Notes under the pieces: generated by a model
What the model saw: only the letters and a program-made list of their open reading frames with translations
Told to the model about the DNA's origin: nothing
Databases searched by the model: none
NCBI GenBank assembly: GCA_051294375.1
Contig: CM119263.1
Location: 23,916,423 to 23,980,422 of the forward strand
Direction: 5' to 3'
DNA: 64,000 bases
From: Paraspadella gotoi
Taxonomy: Eukaryota > Chaetognatha
Shown here: positions 21,880-38,660 of the stretch, piece by piece
Layout of the letters: each line of letters begins with the position of its first letter
How positions within the stretch are numbered: the first letter of the stretch is position 1
Position numbers and translations under genes: made by a program

Positions 21880-24160
21880 GACAAAACGGTCTCGTGCTGA
21901 TTTTGTCCTTTAAAATCGTTTCTAGCAAATTAATTGATCACTACTTTTGGTTAATATGTGCGATAATACACTACTGGACATATCTGTATCTGACCATAAC
22001 CCTTGACCATCAACAAAAAAGCTAACTAGATCAAAAAATAGTAAAAGATGAAGCAATATAGCTCGAAACGCTTACAAAATTTTAGACCATTGCTTTTATA
22101 AATGCAAAAAAAAATATTAATAATAATTAAACAAAACTTTAACGACAAACCTAAATAGTTAACGTCAGCACAAGATGAATATTTTTTAACACATCATTTC
22201 CTCAATTTATATGAATCATTTGTTTGTAATTGGTCAATTAATCTAATAACAATATGACAAATTCATTTTCAATTTTCTTTATGAATGGCAGTTTTCTCTG
22301 CTTACTCCCCTTGTGTCTAATTATATTTAATATTTTAAAGGTATTTTCAAAAACCTTATATAATTATATATTTTTCACTTTTTTTCAATTCTTTCAAACA
22401 AAAACAACATCATAAAAACATTTTAAATTAATAAAAAAAAATTGATTGAATGATTTGAAAAAAATATTTTGAAATTGAGAATAATGGATATGAGTCAGGA
22501 AAAAAATTTGGCATTCTAAAAAAATCAGCCTCTAGCCTTTAGATTTTTCTAGAGGCTGATTTTTTATTTTTTTGATATTTTAATTTTCTATGCAAAACCA
22601 TTATTCTCCAATGAGCATAGGTCGGAATGAAATTTTTTTCCCAACAATTGAAAAAATTTCAACTTTCTAATTAGGCTTTTTTGGGGGAAATAAATAAATA
22701 AATTATTATACGATGGGTACATCTGAAAGTGATATGTCTCTAAATGACAAAAAAATTTTCTTCAAGTTTTATTTTGAAATTAAATATTGTACCAACAGAA
22801 ATAAGTGAGATACTCCCGCTTTGCCGAAATTTTTATTTAACAAAGATTTGTACTGCGTAATTAAAAAAAACGTTATTTTTTTAAATAAACTTTTGAAAGA
22901 AAAGAGGTAGCAAGGTGGATGTGGTATCAAATTAAAGCCCTAATTCATGGGACACCTTTCTAAAAGATTTTTATTTAAATTAAATCCATAAATCTTTACA
23001 CAGCTTTTGTTTAAATCAGAGTTAAAAGTATAACAGTTTTTTGCTTTAAAATTTCAATGAAGACATATGAAATTTTTTCTTTTTCTTTTGTAATTTGAAA
23101 AAGGAAAGACTGAAATTACATTTGTTTATTATTAAATTTTTTTTATTCCATAAAATTGCTGATATTTTTCAGTTAAAGTAAAAAAACAAACAAAAATTTA
23201 TGTTGTAGCTTGATAAAATATATATTTAAATATTAAAAATGATAAATACAAAATGTTTTCAGCTTGATATAAACAGTCTGGACATCTACTTCTTGTCTGT
23301 GAAAAAAAATCGTCATTTTTCATTATCTTTAACTGCAAACTAAAAGCTTGACACACTGCTTGTTTATCATATTAAAGTTGTAAAAAATTATATAGCTGTA
23401 ACATATTTGACAAAGCAAAACATCATTGTGTTAATTTGTATTGATAATTATTTTTTTAAATATAGCAAGAAGATTTAATTTTATTATTTATCATCCATTT
23501 TAATTAAGAAAAAAATATTTCTCGTAATAGCCCATTGAAAAGGGTTCATTGACTGACTTAATGATGAAATTTTTAGATTTCTTTACTGCCCCCATTTCAC
23601 AAGATATTAAAAGTCATGGTTATCATGTCAATAAGTCCAGATTATCTGTACCCTTTCTGCAACCTGCATTCAAATTTTTCTTTTTTCCTTTCAAATGTAT
23701 TAAATAAAAAAATTATTTGAGAGAACAATCGGCGTGGAGGATGCCATTGGTAAGCCTTAGTTACCCCACTTCCCGATCGAATTTTTAAATGAGGTTTTTT
23801 TTCCATCTATTTGAGACATAACACTAACTATTAGTTACTATTATTTTTTTTAAATTTTTTTCTATTACAATTTTATGAATAAATATGAATAAAGTAACTT
23901 TTTAAACAAAAATTTATCAATCTTTCAACCCTATATTCAGTCATATACAAAAAAACAAAAAAAGATTTTGCATTGATATTTTGGATATCAGCATATGAAA
24001 CTATAACGTTTCAAAAATAAAAAGAAATATAATAATATTGAACAGTGAATTTTTTTTATGCACGGAACAGTAACGTTACGCCATTTTTCATTGTGTCTTA
24101 ACTCGGCGTTTCGTGGACAAGACCGAATTTCTTATTTTAGTCTCTCTCGATTGAGAATAT
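21880..24160. other. AT-rich gene-free spacer
   Basis: More than 2 kb of strongly AT-rich sequence with stops in every frame and homopolymer A/T runs. The only structured element I see is the foldback at 22477-22608. Confidence 0.7.
22477..22608. repeat. Nested inverted repeat (foldback / MITE-like or hairpin RNA candidate)
   Basis: The inner arms AAAAAATCAGCCTCTAG (22519-22535) and CTAGAGGCTGATTTTTT (22549-22565) pair perfectly over 17 bp around a 13-nt loop. The outer arms GAGAATAATGG (22477-22487) and CCATTATTCTC (22598-22608) pair perfectly over 11 bp with the same centre. The two nested, co-centred stems make chance unlikely. I did not find an obvious target-site duplication. Confidence 0.65.
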
Positions 24161-24167
24161 ATATATA

Positions 24168-24168
<1 letters not shown>

Positions 24169-24239
<71 letters not shown>
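24169..24239. repeat. (CT)n microsatellite
   Basis: An (AT)n run of about 12 bp leads into a CT repeat of about 70 bp with CTGTCT interruptions. Confidence 0.92.
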
Positions 24240-24429
24240 CTTATTTTTTTTCTAAAAAACATTTTAATCCTTTTTTCCAAATGTGTTTCTGTCGTGAATT
24301 TCCCCCCCTTTTTTTTTTTTTTTATCAAATTCGTTGTTCTTTTTTAGGAGCGAAAAATCTCTTAATTCTTTATTCATGTCTTTCGACGCCGACAACGACG
24401 AAAAAGACGACGAAAAATTCAATGAAACT

Positions 24430-24430
<1 letters not shown>

Positions 24431-24467
<37 letters not shown>
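24431..24467. repeat. (GAC)n trinucleotide repeat
   Basis: Twelve near-perfect GAC/CGA triplets, flanked by further degenerate GACGACGA runs at 24385-24410 and 24485-24500. Confidence 0.92.
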
Positions 24468-25398
24468 AAAAACGGCTATGAAGGATGACGACGACGACGA
24501 AGAAAATTAAAAAAAAGAAAGTTTCGTCCGATCCAAGCGAAGGCAGAGAAAAGGCGGAAAAACGGACTCACTTTGATTACTTCCTTTTCAGCCACTTTTC
24601 ACTTTTTCATCTCACGAAAAATGCGATGTAAATTCGAGAGTGAGGCGGGATTGAGGTGAAGTGAGGGAAGACAGAGAAACGAGTGGGGTTCGTTCCCGAC
24701 AGCTGCTTTGCCCGTTGGCTGCGAAATTCTCTTCACAATCTTTGACGACTAATTTACTAAAGTGGACGTTGTTCGTCGTCGTCGTCGTCTTTGTCCTCGT
24801 TTTTCAAAGGCGTTCAATTCAAGGACAGAACTTTATTGTTTCTCTTCGCAGCCGCCGCCGCCGCCGCTGCAGCCGCCGCTAACGACGACGTCGATGTCGG
24901 GGGCTTCGAAACTCATCATTGAAAGCGATTCTCGTTCCTTCGTTAACGTACCCGGCCATTTTAACTTACCCGGTCGTTTTCATTCACCTGGCAATGCCAT
25001 CCCCATTACCGTCCTATCGATGGGCGCCGTTCGGAGCACATGAGCTTTTAAGGCTGAGTAGCTGAGTTTTTTTTTTAGTTTCTTTTTTAAGTTATTTCTA
25101 GATATTTTTTTTAGGTAGATTTTTTTTTCTTTCTTTTTGATCTCTTTTGGTTTCTTTGTATTTTTGTATTTATTTATTTTTCTTTCTTTATTTCTTTCTT
25201 CTTTTCTTCTCTCCCTTTTTATATTTATTTGTCTGTTTTTATTAATCTGTCCTCCTTTCATGCTTTCCTTCATTTTTTTTTCATTCTTGCACCAACTTTA
25301 TCTCTTGTTTCCTCCTCTCGGTTTGTCTCTATTTCTCACTCCTTCCTTTCTATTTTTTTCACTCTCTCTAGCGATTTGAATTTCCTTCAGTCTATCGC

Positions 25399-25448
25399 TC
25401 TCTCTCTCTCTCTCTTTTCTTCTCTCTCTCTCTCTCTCTCTCTTCTCT

Positions 25449-25482
<34 letters not shown>

Positions 25483-25500
25483 TTCCTCTCTCTCTTCTCC
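25399..25500. repeat. (CT)n microsatellite
   Basis: Interrupted CT repeat (TTCTTCTCT and CTTTCCTCT breaks) of about 100 bp. Confidence 0.92.
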
Positions 25501-26635
25501 TATAACTTCCTCGCGCATCGATCGCGGTGGCACTTCCTAAGGTTTCTTCCTTTCTTCATTATGATACACCGGCTCACCGTGTCGACAATATGCCCCCCTT
25601 GATGTGCCGCTCGGAAATCATTAACATCTAAATGCCCGATTATGAATATTTTTTAAAGATATAAGACGCTGTAATGGGTCCCTCGCCTCCTGAAACTTTC
25701 CTCTTTCTTTTCTTTTTTGCCTTTCATTTCCTTTTTTTTCTCTTCATTCCTTTTCTTTCTCTCCTCTCTGATACGCTGGGGTTTATGTGATGTAGCTTTC
25801 AGTATGTTTGAGAACAACCTCATATGGCCGGTAGCATTTTAATTCCTTCTCTGCTTTTCTAATGGCTCCTTCTCGTGCTTTAAAAAAACTAGAGAGATGG
25901 AGAGAGAGATTATGTAAGTAGGGATGTATTAGATATGAGGAAGATGAGAGCAGACCCTCGCGAGAGACGTCTGTGATTGATCGTGAGATATGATGTATTC
26001 GAGATGAGAGATGATTGAGAGGTGAGCAGATGAGGATGAGAGAGAGAGAGAGAGAGAGATTAGATGTTTATTGCGCATAAATCTCCCGCAAAGACTCATT
26101 CGATGAGAGTCGAAGGATATCGTCCGCAAAGATTTATCGACTCCACCCGGTTAAAACTGTCACCTTCTTTAGTCAGGATAACTTACCAAAGGAACCTTCG
26201 ACAAGTCAGATGCCTTTGTATTTTTATACCTTACCTACAGTTGCAGTAATTCCGAGGAGAAAGGATTATGCAAATGTCGGACAAGATTTCTTGTGAAGCA
26301 AAAATTCCGAAGAAGAGCCCCGTTTTTCAAAAATTCTCTGCGAGACAAAAAAGAAGCGGAATCTATTTCCTGGAAAACCCACGAAGCTTTTTTGCCAAAA
26401 ATCTTCTCTGGTATTTAAAGTATCTATAATAAAAAAAAACTTTTTTTAATAATCCTATAATAATAACAGCTCGAAATTCTCATGATCAAAGCACTGCGGC
26501 CCTTTTTTACGTTCATGTAATATTGCAAATATTGGACCGAACAAATATTTGACGCCTTCTGTCGTCGACGGAAATGATCGAGAATGTCGAAGGTCAAAAG
26601 GTCAGACAGACGCTTCTAGCTCAAATATTCAAGAA

Positions 26636-26659
26636 GCTCTCTCTCTCTCCTCTCATCTT

Positions 26660-26693
<34 letters not shown>

Positions 26694-26695
26694 CT

Positions 26696-26731
<36 letters not shown>
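26636..26731. repeat. (CT)n microsatellite
   Basis: CT repeat of about 95 bp with CCTCT and TTCTC breaks. Confidence 0.92.
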
Positions 26732-26735
<4 letters not shown>

Positions 26736-26850
26736 CTTTCTGTGGCCTAAAGGATGACAGCGGAAAAGAGACGACAAACAACAAGAAAGTGGATTGACCA
26801 ACAACAACTGCTATGACGTCGAAGATGACATCAGCGCTGACGACGGCAAT

Positions 26851-26881
26851 GATGACGACGACGACGACGACGACGACGACA
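26851..26881. repeat. (GAC)n trinucleotide repeat
   Basis: Ten GAC triplets preceded by related CTGACGACGGCAATGATGAC sequence. Confidence 0.9.
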
Positions 26882-27581
26882 GCGGATGTACGCGGCGCCC
26901 GACGGATGAACTCGTTTTTCTCTTCACTCTTCAAGTGGGCGTGGCCACCGGAGAAGCAGAGATCACGTGACTTCCCTCTCCGAGAAACCCTATTTTTCTC
27001 GAGAATACGAAATTTTTGAAAAGTGCACGAAGTTTCGAAAAAAAAGATTTTGCTCGCCTAGATTCTATCCGTTGTAACAACACCATAACTCTTATAACTC
27101 TTAGACAAGCAATGAACCATGTCGAAAGACTTATAAATAAATAAGTCTTTCTTTGGCCTTCATTGTACTTTTTTTTTCTTTTTTGCGTAACTGCGTCTAT
27201 TAATAAACACTTAGGAGTCTATCTCATTTTAGATCCTCTTAATTTTTTTAAAAGTTTTATCTTGCTCATTTGTAGAGTTTACTTTTCTCCGTGTTTGTTC
27301 TGGTTGTTTTTATATTATTTCATGCGAAAGATTTACAACGAAAGGGAGATTTCGCGTAATTGTATCTACGTACGTATTTATTGCATGTTAAAAACATTGA
27401 GCATATCTTTTTCAATATTTCCGAGTTCCAAAAGAAAAGCTAACAATATCACAAACAGAAATTATGAGATTTAAATTGTATAATTTTTTTTGCATCACTT
27501 TATCAAAAAGCATCTCATTTTTATATTGTGAAAATTGGAAGATTTCACGCCGATCCTTTTACAGAATTCCTTTTATAGGGG

Positions 27582-27623
27582 ACAACGACGACGACGACGA
27601 CGACGACGAAGACGACGACGACG
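27582..27623. repeat. (GAC)n trinucleotide repeat
   Basis: About 14 GAC triplets with one GAA. In one frame it encodes an Asp run ending at a nearby stop; I have no evidence that it is coding. Confidence 0.9.
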
Positions 27624-28783
27624 TCTTCAACGATTGCAACATTTTCTTTTTTTGAAAGGCCTCTTTTTATAACATTCTTCAAAGGTGCGCACGCTCGCGA
27701 GTCTTTACGCGGCCCGTCTATATGGCTAGCGTAACGACTTAGCTAACTGCTTCAGTTCGCGCTAAAAAAAAGGGTCTTCTTATGCGAAGGACTCTCGAAG
27801 TTATTGCCTATCGAACGCTTCGACGAGCGCCCTCTTCGAGAGAGCGAGATAGCCTGCGAGCGGCGGAGAGCGAGACAGGGAGCGAGACGATTTGACCCCC
27901 GATTGAAAGCTTTTCTCGTTCCCTCGGGTCCCAATGACCTATGGCCGTTCGTTGGCTTTTTTCTTCTTTCTGTATCGTCTCTACATCTTTCTCATTCTCT
28001 CCCTCTCTCTCTCTTCTCTCCTTCACTCTCGCTCTGTCTGTCTTATCCTCTTTTTCTCTCCCTCTCTCTTTACTCTCTCTTTCCCCCTTGAATTTTTGAT
28101 CTACCGCCATCTTGTCGCGATTTTATTTAAAAAAAAACAAAAGGTAAGGAAAAACATTTTTTAATCTACTCTTTTCATCAAGTTGATAAATTGCGTCCTT
28201 GTTTATCACCGGAAGTGATTTGCGCGACATGAGGCTCTGGGAGGACGCGGAACTGCGATGTTAATAAAACGTTTACTTCCGTGACATAACCATTACGCTT
28301 AATTTTAATGTTGGGGATTAATCATTTAAAAATGTTTTTAGTTTTATTTGGGTTTCCGCGAAATTAAAGGTGCGAATGAAAAGTTCTAGACAGTCAACTT
28401 AATAATTCTTCATAAGCCTGTCAAAATTTATTCACACCTGTCAGCAGTATTGTATTTACAAAATTAATAAATATTATGTCTTTTTGTTTAGGCTTTTCTA
28501 TCTTTAACACCATCCGTTTGACAAATAATTTCTTCCTTCCCTTCAAACTTTACCTTTTCCGTCGACCTTTCTCTTTCCTCCTTTTTTCCTCTCTTTTTCC
28601 TCTCTTTTTCCTCCTCTTTTCCTCTCTTTTTCCTCCTTCCTTCTCAATCTCAATAAAAGGCCGGTTAGTCTCTGCTTTCCTTTCTATTCGTTGTCGTCGT
28701 CGTTGTCCGACTTTTTCATTCAATTCAGCAGCGGATTTCTTGCCTCTCCTTTCACTACGGACGACTGAAGATTCAAAAGCATC

Positions 28784-28808
28784 ATCTCTCTCTCTCTCTT
28801 CTCCTCTC

Positions 28809-28841
<33 letters not shown>

Positions 28842-28845
28842 TTCT
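28784..28845. repeat. (CT)n microsatellite
   Basis: CT repeat of about 60 bp with TTCTCC and ATCTC interruptions. Confidence 0.92.
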
Positions 28846-28905
28846 TCAATGACTAGCGTATCAATCACTTACCCGTCGTACGACAACTGCGTTCGACGGC
28901 AACGC

Positions 28906-28919
28906 TGACGTCACTATAA
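28906..28919 (+). promoter_or_regulatory. CRE next to a TATA-like motif
   Basis: A perfect palindromic CRE TGACGTCA (28906-28913) is followed directly by CTATAAG. This pairing is typical of CREB/ATF-responsive promoters, but no downstream gene was recognised, so function is unproven. Confidence 0.3.
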
Positions 28920-29303
28920 GCAATGTGAAGCAACTACAAGCAACTGCAAGCATCGTTGAAATTAGTTAGATGCGAGCAGAGAAGCAGCGTTTCTTTGACG
29001 TAGTAAGTTGCATCTTCGATTTGCCCTTTAAAGCCGTGTCAAAAAAATTCGCCTAGTTGAAAACATTGTTCGTTAAAAAGATAGTATGCAACTATACATA
29101 CAGACTAAGAGAGAACAAAGCGTAACAGATTAATAGTTCAAAAATTCCAATAAAAAAGTCAGATATGAAGAACAAAGAAACGGGAAAATAGTGAAGACAT
29201 TCGCGGAGGCGTGAGGGTTGAAAAAAATTGAAGTAGAAAAAGGTTTCCTTACCTGCTGTTAGAATTAGCAGAGCTAAGGTTGGAAAGTGAGACAATGGAA
29301 GAG

Positions 29304-29305
29304 AC

Positions 29306-29338
<33 letters not shown>

Positions 29339-29354
29339 AGAGAGAGAGAAGAGA

Positions 29355-29397
<43 letters not shown>

Positions 29398-29398
29398 T
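29304..29398. repeat. (GA)n microsatellite
   Basis: Interrupted GA repeat of about 95 bp. Confidence 0.92.
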
Positions 29399-29878
29399 GA
29401 AAAAACGACTCCGTTATTAACTTGATTAGGATCGAGGTCGAAGTCCCGGGAGGAAGAAAGGGGGAAAAAATAGGAGAGCTCACGCCTTTGTTTTTGCTTC
29501 TGTTTTCCCTTCTGTTTTTGTTTTTGTTTCCGCTTATGGTTCCGCATCAGGTTCCGTTTCTGTTAGGTTGTTTTCGCTACTGTTTACTGTTTCTTTGATT
29601 TCGCTTTTTTGTCATGATTACTCCAATTTTTCTGGTTCCGGTTCTGTTTGGCTCCTCTTTTTTTATATTACACTTTTATATTTTTAAACTTTACTGGGCC
29701 CTTATCTTTATTCAGTCCACCCCTGATTTTTTTTTATCCGCTTTTACCATTACCTTCGATTCTGCTGTTACGGCCATTTTCGCCTCCGCTTTCGCCTCCG
29801 CCTCATTGTTCGCTTCCGCGATCGCCTCCGCTTCCATCGAGGCGACCTTGAAACTCCATCGCTTAGTCGAAGAGTGGA

Positions 29879-29915
29879 AGAGGAGGAGGAGGAGGAGGAG
29901 GAGGAGGAGGAGGAG
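29879..29915. repeat. (AGG)n trinucleotide repeat
   Basis: About 12 AGG triplets followed by three GGAT units. Confidence 0.92.
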
Positions 29916-30660
29916 ATGGATGGATGGATGAAGAATAGGCGGATTGTGGGCGCGGAGTTTGAAGGAGATAAAGAATTGAAAAAGGGAGAACTAATGAGAC
30001 GATAGCGTCTGTTCACAGTAAAAGGAATACTTTCGAAATTCATTATTAAAATTTATTGTTAAGAATATTTAATTCGAAAATTTTACACTATTTGTGAAAC
30101 AAATGGATTGCTTCTTCATTATTGTTAAATTACTTCACCGACTTTTTTAACAATAAGAAAACCTCAGTGCTGAATTTACATGAAAAGATCAAAGGATAAA
30201 AAAACAGTCCTTTTAAACCTAACCATGTTGATTCTGTTCCCCACTGACAGACGGACTAACGACCCCGTGAAAGATAAACCGCTCGGGCCCAGGTGAAATT
30301 TTTTGAAACGTGCAGATTTTCATGAAATTAAAAGGGAAATAAAACTGCGAGGGGGGAGTGAGTCGGAAAAGGAAATTTGGTGATGGAAAAATGCGATGAA
30401 ACGGAAAGAGTAAGAATTTGAATTTGAAATTCAGATCCGAATTGAAGATTCGAAAAAAAAATACGGGACAGAGGAAGGAAGGGAGGATTGGGTAGAGAGG
30501 AGGGGATGAGGGGGGGAAAGGGCGGAGAAGGGAGAGAGAGAGGGGAGGTCACCAAAATGAGATTAGCTCCTTCCAAAATCCAAGGGGGAGAATTTGAAAC
30601 CGCGACGGTGTCACTGTCCTTCAATTCATTTGCTTTCTCTTTGTTTCTATCGCTTGTTTT

Positions 30661-30661
30661 C

Positions 30662-30743
<82 letters not shown>
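30661..30743. repeat. (CT)n microsatellite
   Basis: CT repeat of about 82 bp, nearly perfect. Confidence 0.95.
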
Positions 30744-30746
<3 letters not shown>

Positions 30747-31679
30747 ATTTCATTTCATTAATTTTTTAAAAGATTCGCTTTTACCAAATTATGAGTGAGA
30801 TTGACAGAACCCGTTTTGGGAGATAAAAAATTGAAAAAATTCTACATAAAACAAAAAGAAGGAAAGTTAAAAAGAGAACAGGAAAAAAAGAAATCTGAAT
30901 GAAATGGAGTCTTTATCTCCGTCTCGCGGCTTAAGTTTGACTTCCAGGGCCGATTCTCCTTTTTTATATTTTTAAAATTCAAAGTACGAGCCTTAATTTC
31001 AGGTTTTTCTAAATGTTTGAAAAACATTTGAAAGTAGAGTTTAATCAACTTAGTTTTGAGAGATCCTAATCCTGTTAGCATGTTTTTTTTTTCTATTTTT
31101 CTGTTTTTTGTTATTGTTCGTTTATTGGAAGGAAAAATAATTCAGTTCCAGTATAAGCATTTAAGCATACGGTAAATGTTTTTATCGCGAAGGTGTTTTT
31201 CTTAGAATTTTATCTTTTCTATGCCATGTTATTCCAAATCTCCCTTTCTTCCCACCATGTCGCTTTTCCATGCCACTTTGTCTTTTCGTCTCCACGTAAC
31301 CGGGGGCGACCAAGCCGACCCAAGCACGTGGGAAGCTGCTTGCTCTTGAAGGCTGAGAAGGGAAACCGACGTGACGGTAATAAAGACAAATTAGATTCGA
31401 AAAATTTTAATGATGAAAAGTCGAAGCAGATCAATTTTGAGCAAGAGAATTACGACTTCTGAGGTTCAAATACGAACACATGAAATTAAATTATTCAAGT
31501 CTAGGCTAAAGTCATAAATAGTGCAGAGTAAAGACTTAAGAACAAGAATTAACCAGATTAAGAAAAGTGAAGCAAATTATTCGGTTAGAGTGAGTCATGC
31601 TAATTATGAGTCATTAAGAAAGGACGGAATCAGTGCTTCACTGGATAAAATTTAAAATTTTCGATGAAGTTCCTTGAGG

Positions 31680-31688
31680 AGAGAGAGT

Positions 31689-31724
<36 letters not shown>

Positions 31725-31751
31725 AAGAGCAGAGAGAGAGAGAGAGAGAGA
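31680..31751. repeat. (GA)n microsatellite
   Basis: Interrupted GA repeat of about 72 bp, 460 bp upstream of the SLC6 start codon. Confidence 0.92.
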
Positions 31752-32213
31752 GCTTTAAGCCATTAATTTTAACCTTCGACGATCTTTCGCAGCGCATCCA
31801 GAGTTCGGGTCGAGTTGACTAATCCAATCATCGTTTCTCTTCAATTTCATCCTTAAAGGGCAGAGAGTCTTCCTCTTTCGGTTTTCGTTCTAACTTCACT
31901 CTCTCACACACTCACACAGACACCTAATTATAATCGCTATCACACGAATACACACACGCTCAGTTTTCACACACTTTTCAGCCTCTCGCAAGTCAAAACG
32001 AATTCACACGAAGCCACACCCAGCTTGCCGACTCGGTCCCTTCTTCATTCGCCGATAAAACTTGAAGCTGAGAAAAAATCTAATTAGCAAAAAATAAATA
32101 AGCAAAGTTGAGGCTCGAATATTGGATTGAAATAAATCCTGCCTATTCTGAGAATCGACGTTTCTGTCGAAAGGAAACCGTTCGATCTGTCTGCAAGAAA
32201 AAAAAATTACGAA

Positions 32214-34257
32214 ATGGCGGAAGAAATTTGGGCGACGCCGCTTCAGATGGCGTTGATTATTTTCGTGAGCGGCGCGGAAATGTTTTCCTACTTTCCCTTT
32301 TACATGATTTGGTTCGGCGGCGGGGCTCATCTCTTGTTTTGCGCCATTTTTCTTTTCGTTTTAGGAAATCCTCTCCTCAATCTGCAGGTGAAGTTAATGA
32401 TCCGTTGTCATGACGACGCGATGAATAAAACATAAAAAGATTCGGTGATTGACACGAAGTCGTCAGAATCGGCGCGACAAAGTAAATCTCTTTGGAAATC
32501 GAAAGACCGATTCCCTTTCTCAAATCTTTTAGATTCTTCTGGGCCAATTTACCGGAAGTGGGTGCGTCGGCGTTTGGCGAGCCTTTCCGCTGGCCAAGGG
32601 TTTAGGCATCACGCTCTTATTTTGGGGATTCGTCGTTATCTGCCAAAGCGGAGTTTATCTAAGTTCTCAACTCGTTTTTATTTGTCAGGTATATCTTTCC
32701 TTAAACGATCTTTCTCAAACTTTTTTTGTCAATATCCTGTAAATCTTCTTTTATTTATTCTTTGTTTCAGTTACCTTCCATTCTTCATGTTAATTTAAAC
32801 TTTTCCAGGCTATCTCCCCGCTAAACGACCAACCCTTCCCCTGGATGCGATGCAACAATTCATGGAACACCATCGGTTGCGGCATCGAGATCCAGGAGCC
32901 TCACATCATCAACAGCCTGGACAGCTTGAACGCGGTCAACGCCGTCTCCGTCGACTCTTCCTTCATCGACCTGAAGACGCATCCGACGGATCAGTACGCG
33001 GAATACCTCCAGTCCTACCGCGACGGTCTCTCGCCGGCGCGGGTGACGTCTCTTCTCGCGCTCTGGGTCTTCGTGGCAGCGTCTTTGGCCAAGGGTCTTC
33101 GATCTCTAGCGCTAACGACGCGAGTGTCCGTCCCGCTGACGCTAATCTGCCTCCTCGTGCTGCTCTGCCGCGGCGTTTCCCTCCCTGGCGCCAGCATCGG
33201 CCTTTTGAGATTCTTCAAAGCCGATTGGTCCGCCTCCATGATGAGCGGCATGCTGTGGCGTCTTTCCCTGCAAAGCTCTCTCACCTGGTCGTCCATGGCG
33301 TGTTTCGGCGTTCTATTAATAATCGGCAAGCACGCAGACCGCGGCGCCTTTGCCGGCTTGGCGGCGACGACGACGACGCTGACGCTGTTGGCGGCGAGCG
33401 TGATCCGATCAGCGGCGCTGGCGGGTTTCGTCGGTTTCCACGCATCGACGACGAATTCGACGATCGAAGAGACGATGCACCACGCGTCCTTCGCTCTTCC
33501 CGTCGTCGTCGCTGATTGGCCGGCGGCGCGATTCTGGATCCTCGTCGACTTCGTCCTCTGGGCGTCGACTTGGATCCCCAATCAAGCGCTCGTCGTCGGC
33601 GCTTGGATGTCCACTTTCGAAGAGATACTGCCGCCTCTGCCGCTGGCGTTCCGCTCGACTCCCGGCCGCTTGGCAGCGTCGGCCATCTTCGCGGCCGCCG
33701 GTTTCGCCGGCGGCGTCGGTATTTTGGCGGCTTTTAGCTTAACCGATAATTCGGCGCCCATGTACGGGGCCTTCACCGTTGGCGCCGACCTCCAAGTCTT
33801 CGTCGCTTTTGTAGTCCTCTATTTACTCGTCGCCGCCGTGGCGCCGATCGGCGTCTCACGCGTCATCAACGGCGTCGACGCTGACTTGCTTTCCTTCGTC
33901 GCTCGGCAACGCTACGCGGTGTTGGCGTCGTCGTCGACGACAAGAAGACGCTTCACTCTTTTCAACATCGGCAGCTGCTTCGTCGCTCTGCCGCTGCTGC
34001 TGATTCTTTGCGCGCACAAGGTCGCCGACATCGTCATCTTTCATATTCCCGGCGTCGGAAATTTGACGACTCCGAGCGGGGTCTTCGCTCTTTTCGGGGT
34101 CGTCTTCGTCGTCGTCGTCGCGCTCGTCTCCACCTGCGTCGTGGGCGTCGTCAGCGTCGTGAGGGGGCGTGGCTTTCTTTGCCCCCGGCTTGGCTGGAAT
34201 CCGGAGGAAAGAGATCGCGTCGTGGTCAAGGACGATTTTAAAATGAGCGTTCTTTGA
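32214..34257 (+). CDS. SLC6-family (neurotransmitter:sodium symporter-like) transporter, divergent, three exons
   Basis: Exons 32214-32387, 32533-32688 and 32809-34257, both introns GT-AG and phase 0, join to 592 codons; SLC6 proteins are typically 600-700. Exon 1 (TM1-2) has FPF...GGGAHL and ends GNPLLNLQ; exon 2 continues ILLGQFTGSGCVGVWRAFPL, an excellent match to the family LGQ signature, and then TM3. Exon 3 opens with PWMRCNNSWNTIGC, the family W..C.N.WNT..C loop with its disulfide pair (Cys125, Cys134), and then TM4-TM12, including LAKGLRSLA, CRGVSLPGASIG and WRLSLQSSL. The plasma membrane is the expected site. The cytoplasmic N-terminus is very short. TM1 reads VSGAEMFSYFPF where typical members have GLGNVWRFPY, so the Asn of the Na+ site and the gate Arg are missing, and TM3 lacks the YYN-type Tyr. 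The substrate, and even Na+ coupling, cannot be assumed. Exon 3 is GC-rich with many GCG/GTC codons. It could alternatively be an orphan or regulatory SLC6 homologue. Confidence 0.88.
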
Positions 34258-34575
34258 TGAATATGATGAAGATCATTTGAGAAATGTTTATTGCTAATGA
34301 TTTTTTTTTTTGTTGTTGTTGATTTTAATGATCATTCTTAAATATGATCAATTTTTTTATAGTTTATACATTATAGAATATTACATTTGACGGACATATT
34401 TGGGTTTTTTTTAGTCAAACTTAGTCAAAATGATTATTAAGTCTGAGGGCAGCTCTTTTATTTAGAGAAATTGGTCATAACATTGAAATCAAAACGGTAA
34501 ATCTTGCTTCTTCGTTGACGGTCCGCTGCAGGCCACAAAGTTCATAAAGTAGAGTTTTCTTCAGATTTTAGTATA

Positions 34576-38450
<3,875 letters not shown>

Positions 38451-38579
38451 AAAAGCTTTTTCAGCCAGAAAGAAAGAAAAAAAGTTCTTTGATTAAGACA
38501 AAGGAATGAAAGAAAAATTAGAGTCGAGTAAGGAGAGGTGGAGATGGTGAGAGGCCGATGGAGAGTAGAGAGAGATGCA

Positions 38580-38581
38580 GA

Positions 38582-38642
<61 letters not shown>

Positions 38643-38660
38643 TGAGAAAGAGAGAGAGCT
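38580..38660. repeat. (GA)n microsatellite
   Basis: Interrupted GA repeat of about 80 bp, followed to 38840 by a G-rich, purine-only stretch with several GGGGG runs. Confidence 0.9.

Larger units (their letters stand above)
24500..32200. other. Intergenic, no recognisable gene
   Basis: Nearly 8 kb in which the open frames are microsatellite translations or featureless. Besides the listed repeats it holds a CRE (TGACGTCA, 28906-28913) followed at once by CTATAAG, a TCACGTGA E-box (26963-26970), CCGGAAGTG at about 28211, a GA-rich, G-rich block at 30480-30550 and CACACA runs at about 31908-31965 upstream of the SLC6 gene. Confidence 0.6.

Noticed and set aside
33015-33581. Antisense open frame opposite SLC6 exon 3
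   Set aside because: A shadow of GC-rich coding sequence; the plus-strand frame has clear SLC6 motifs.
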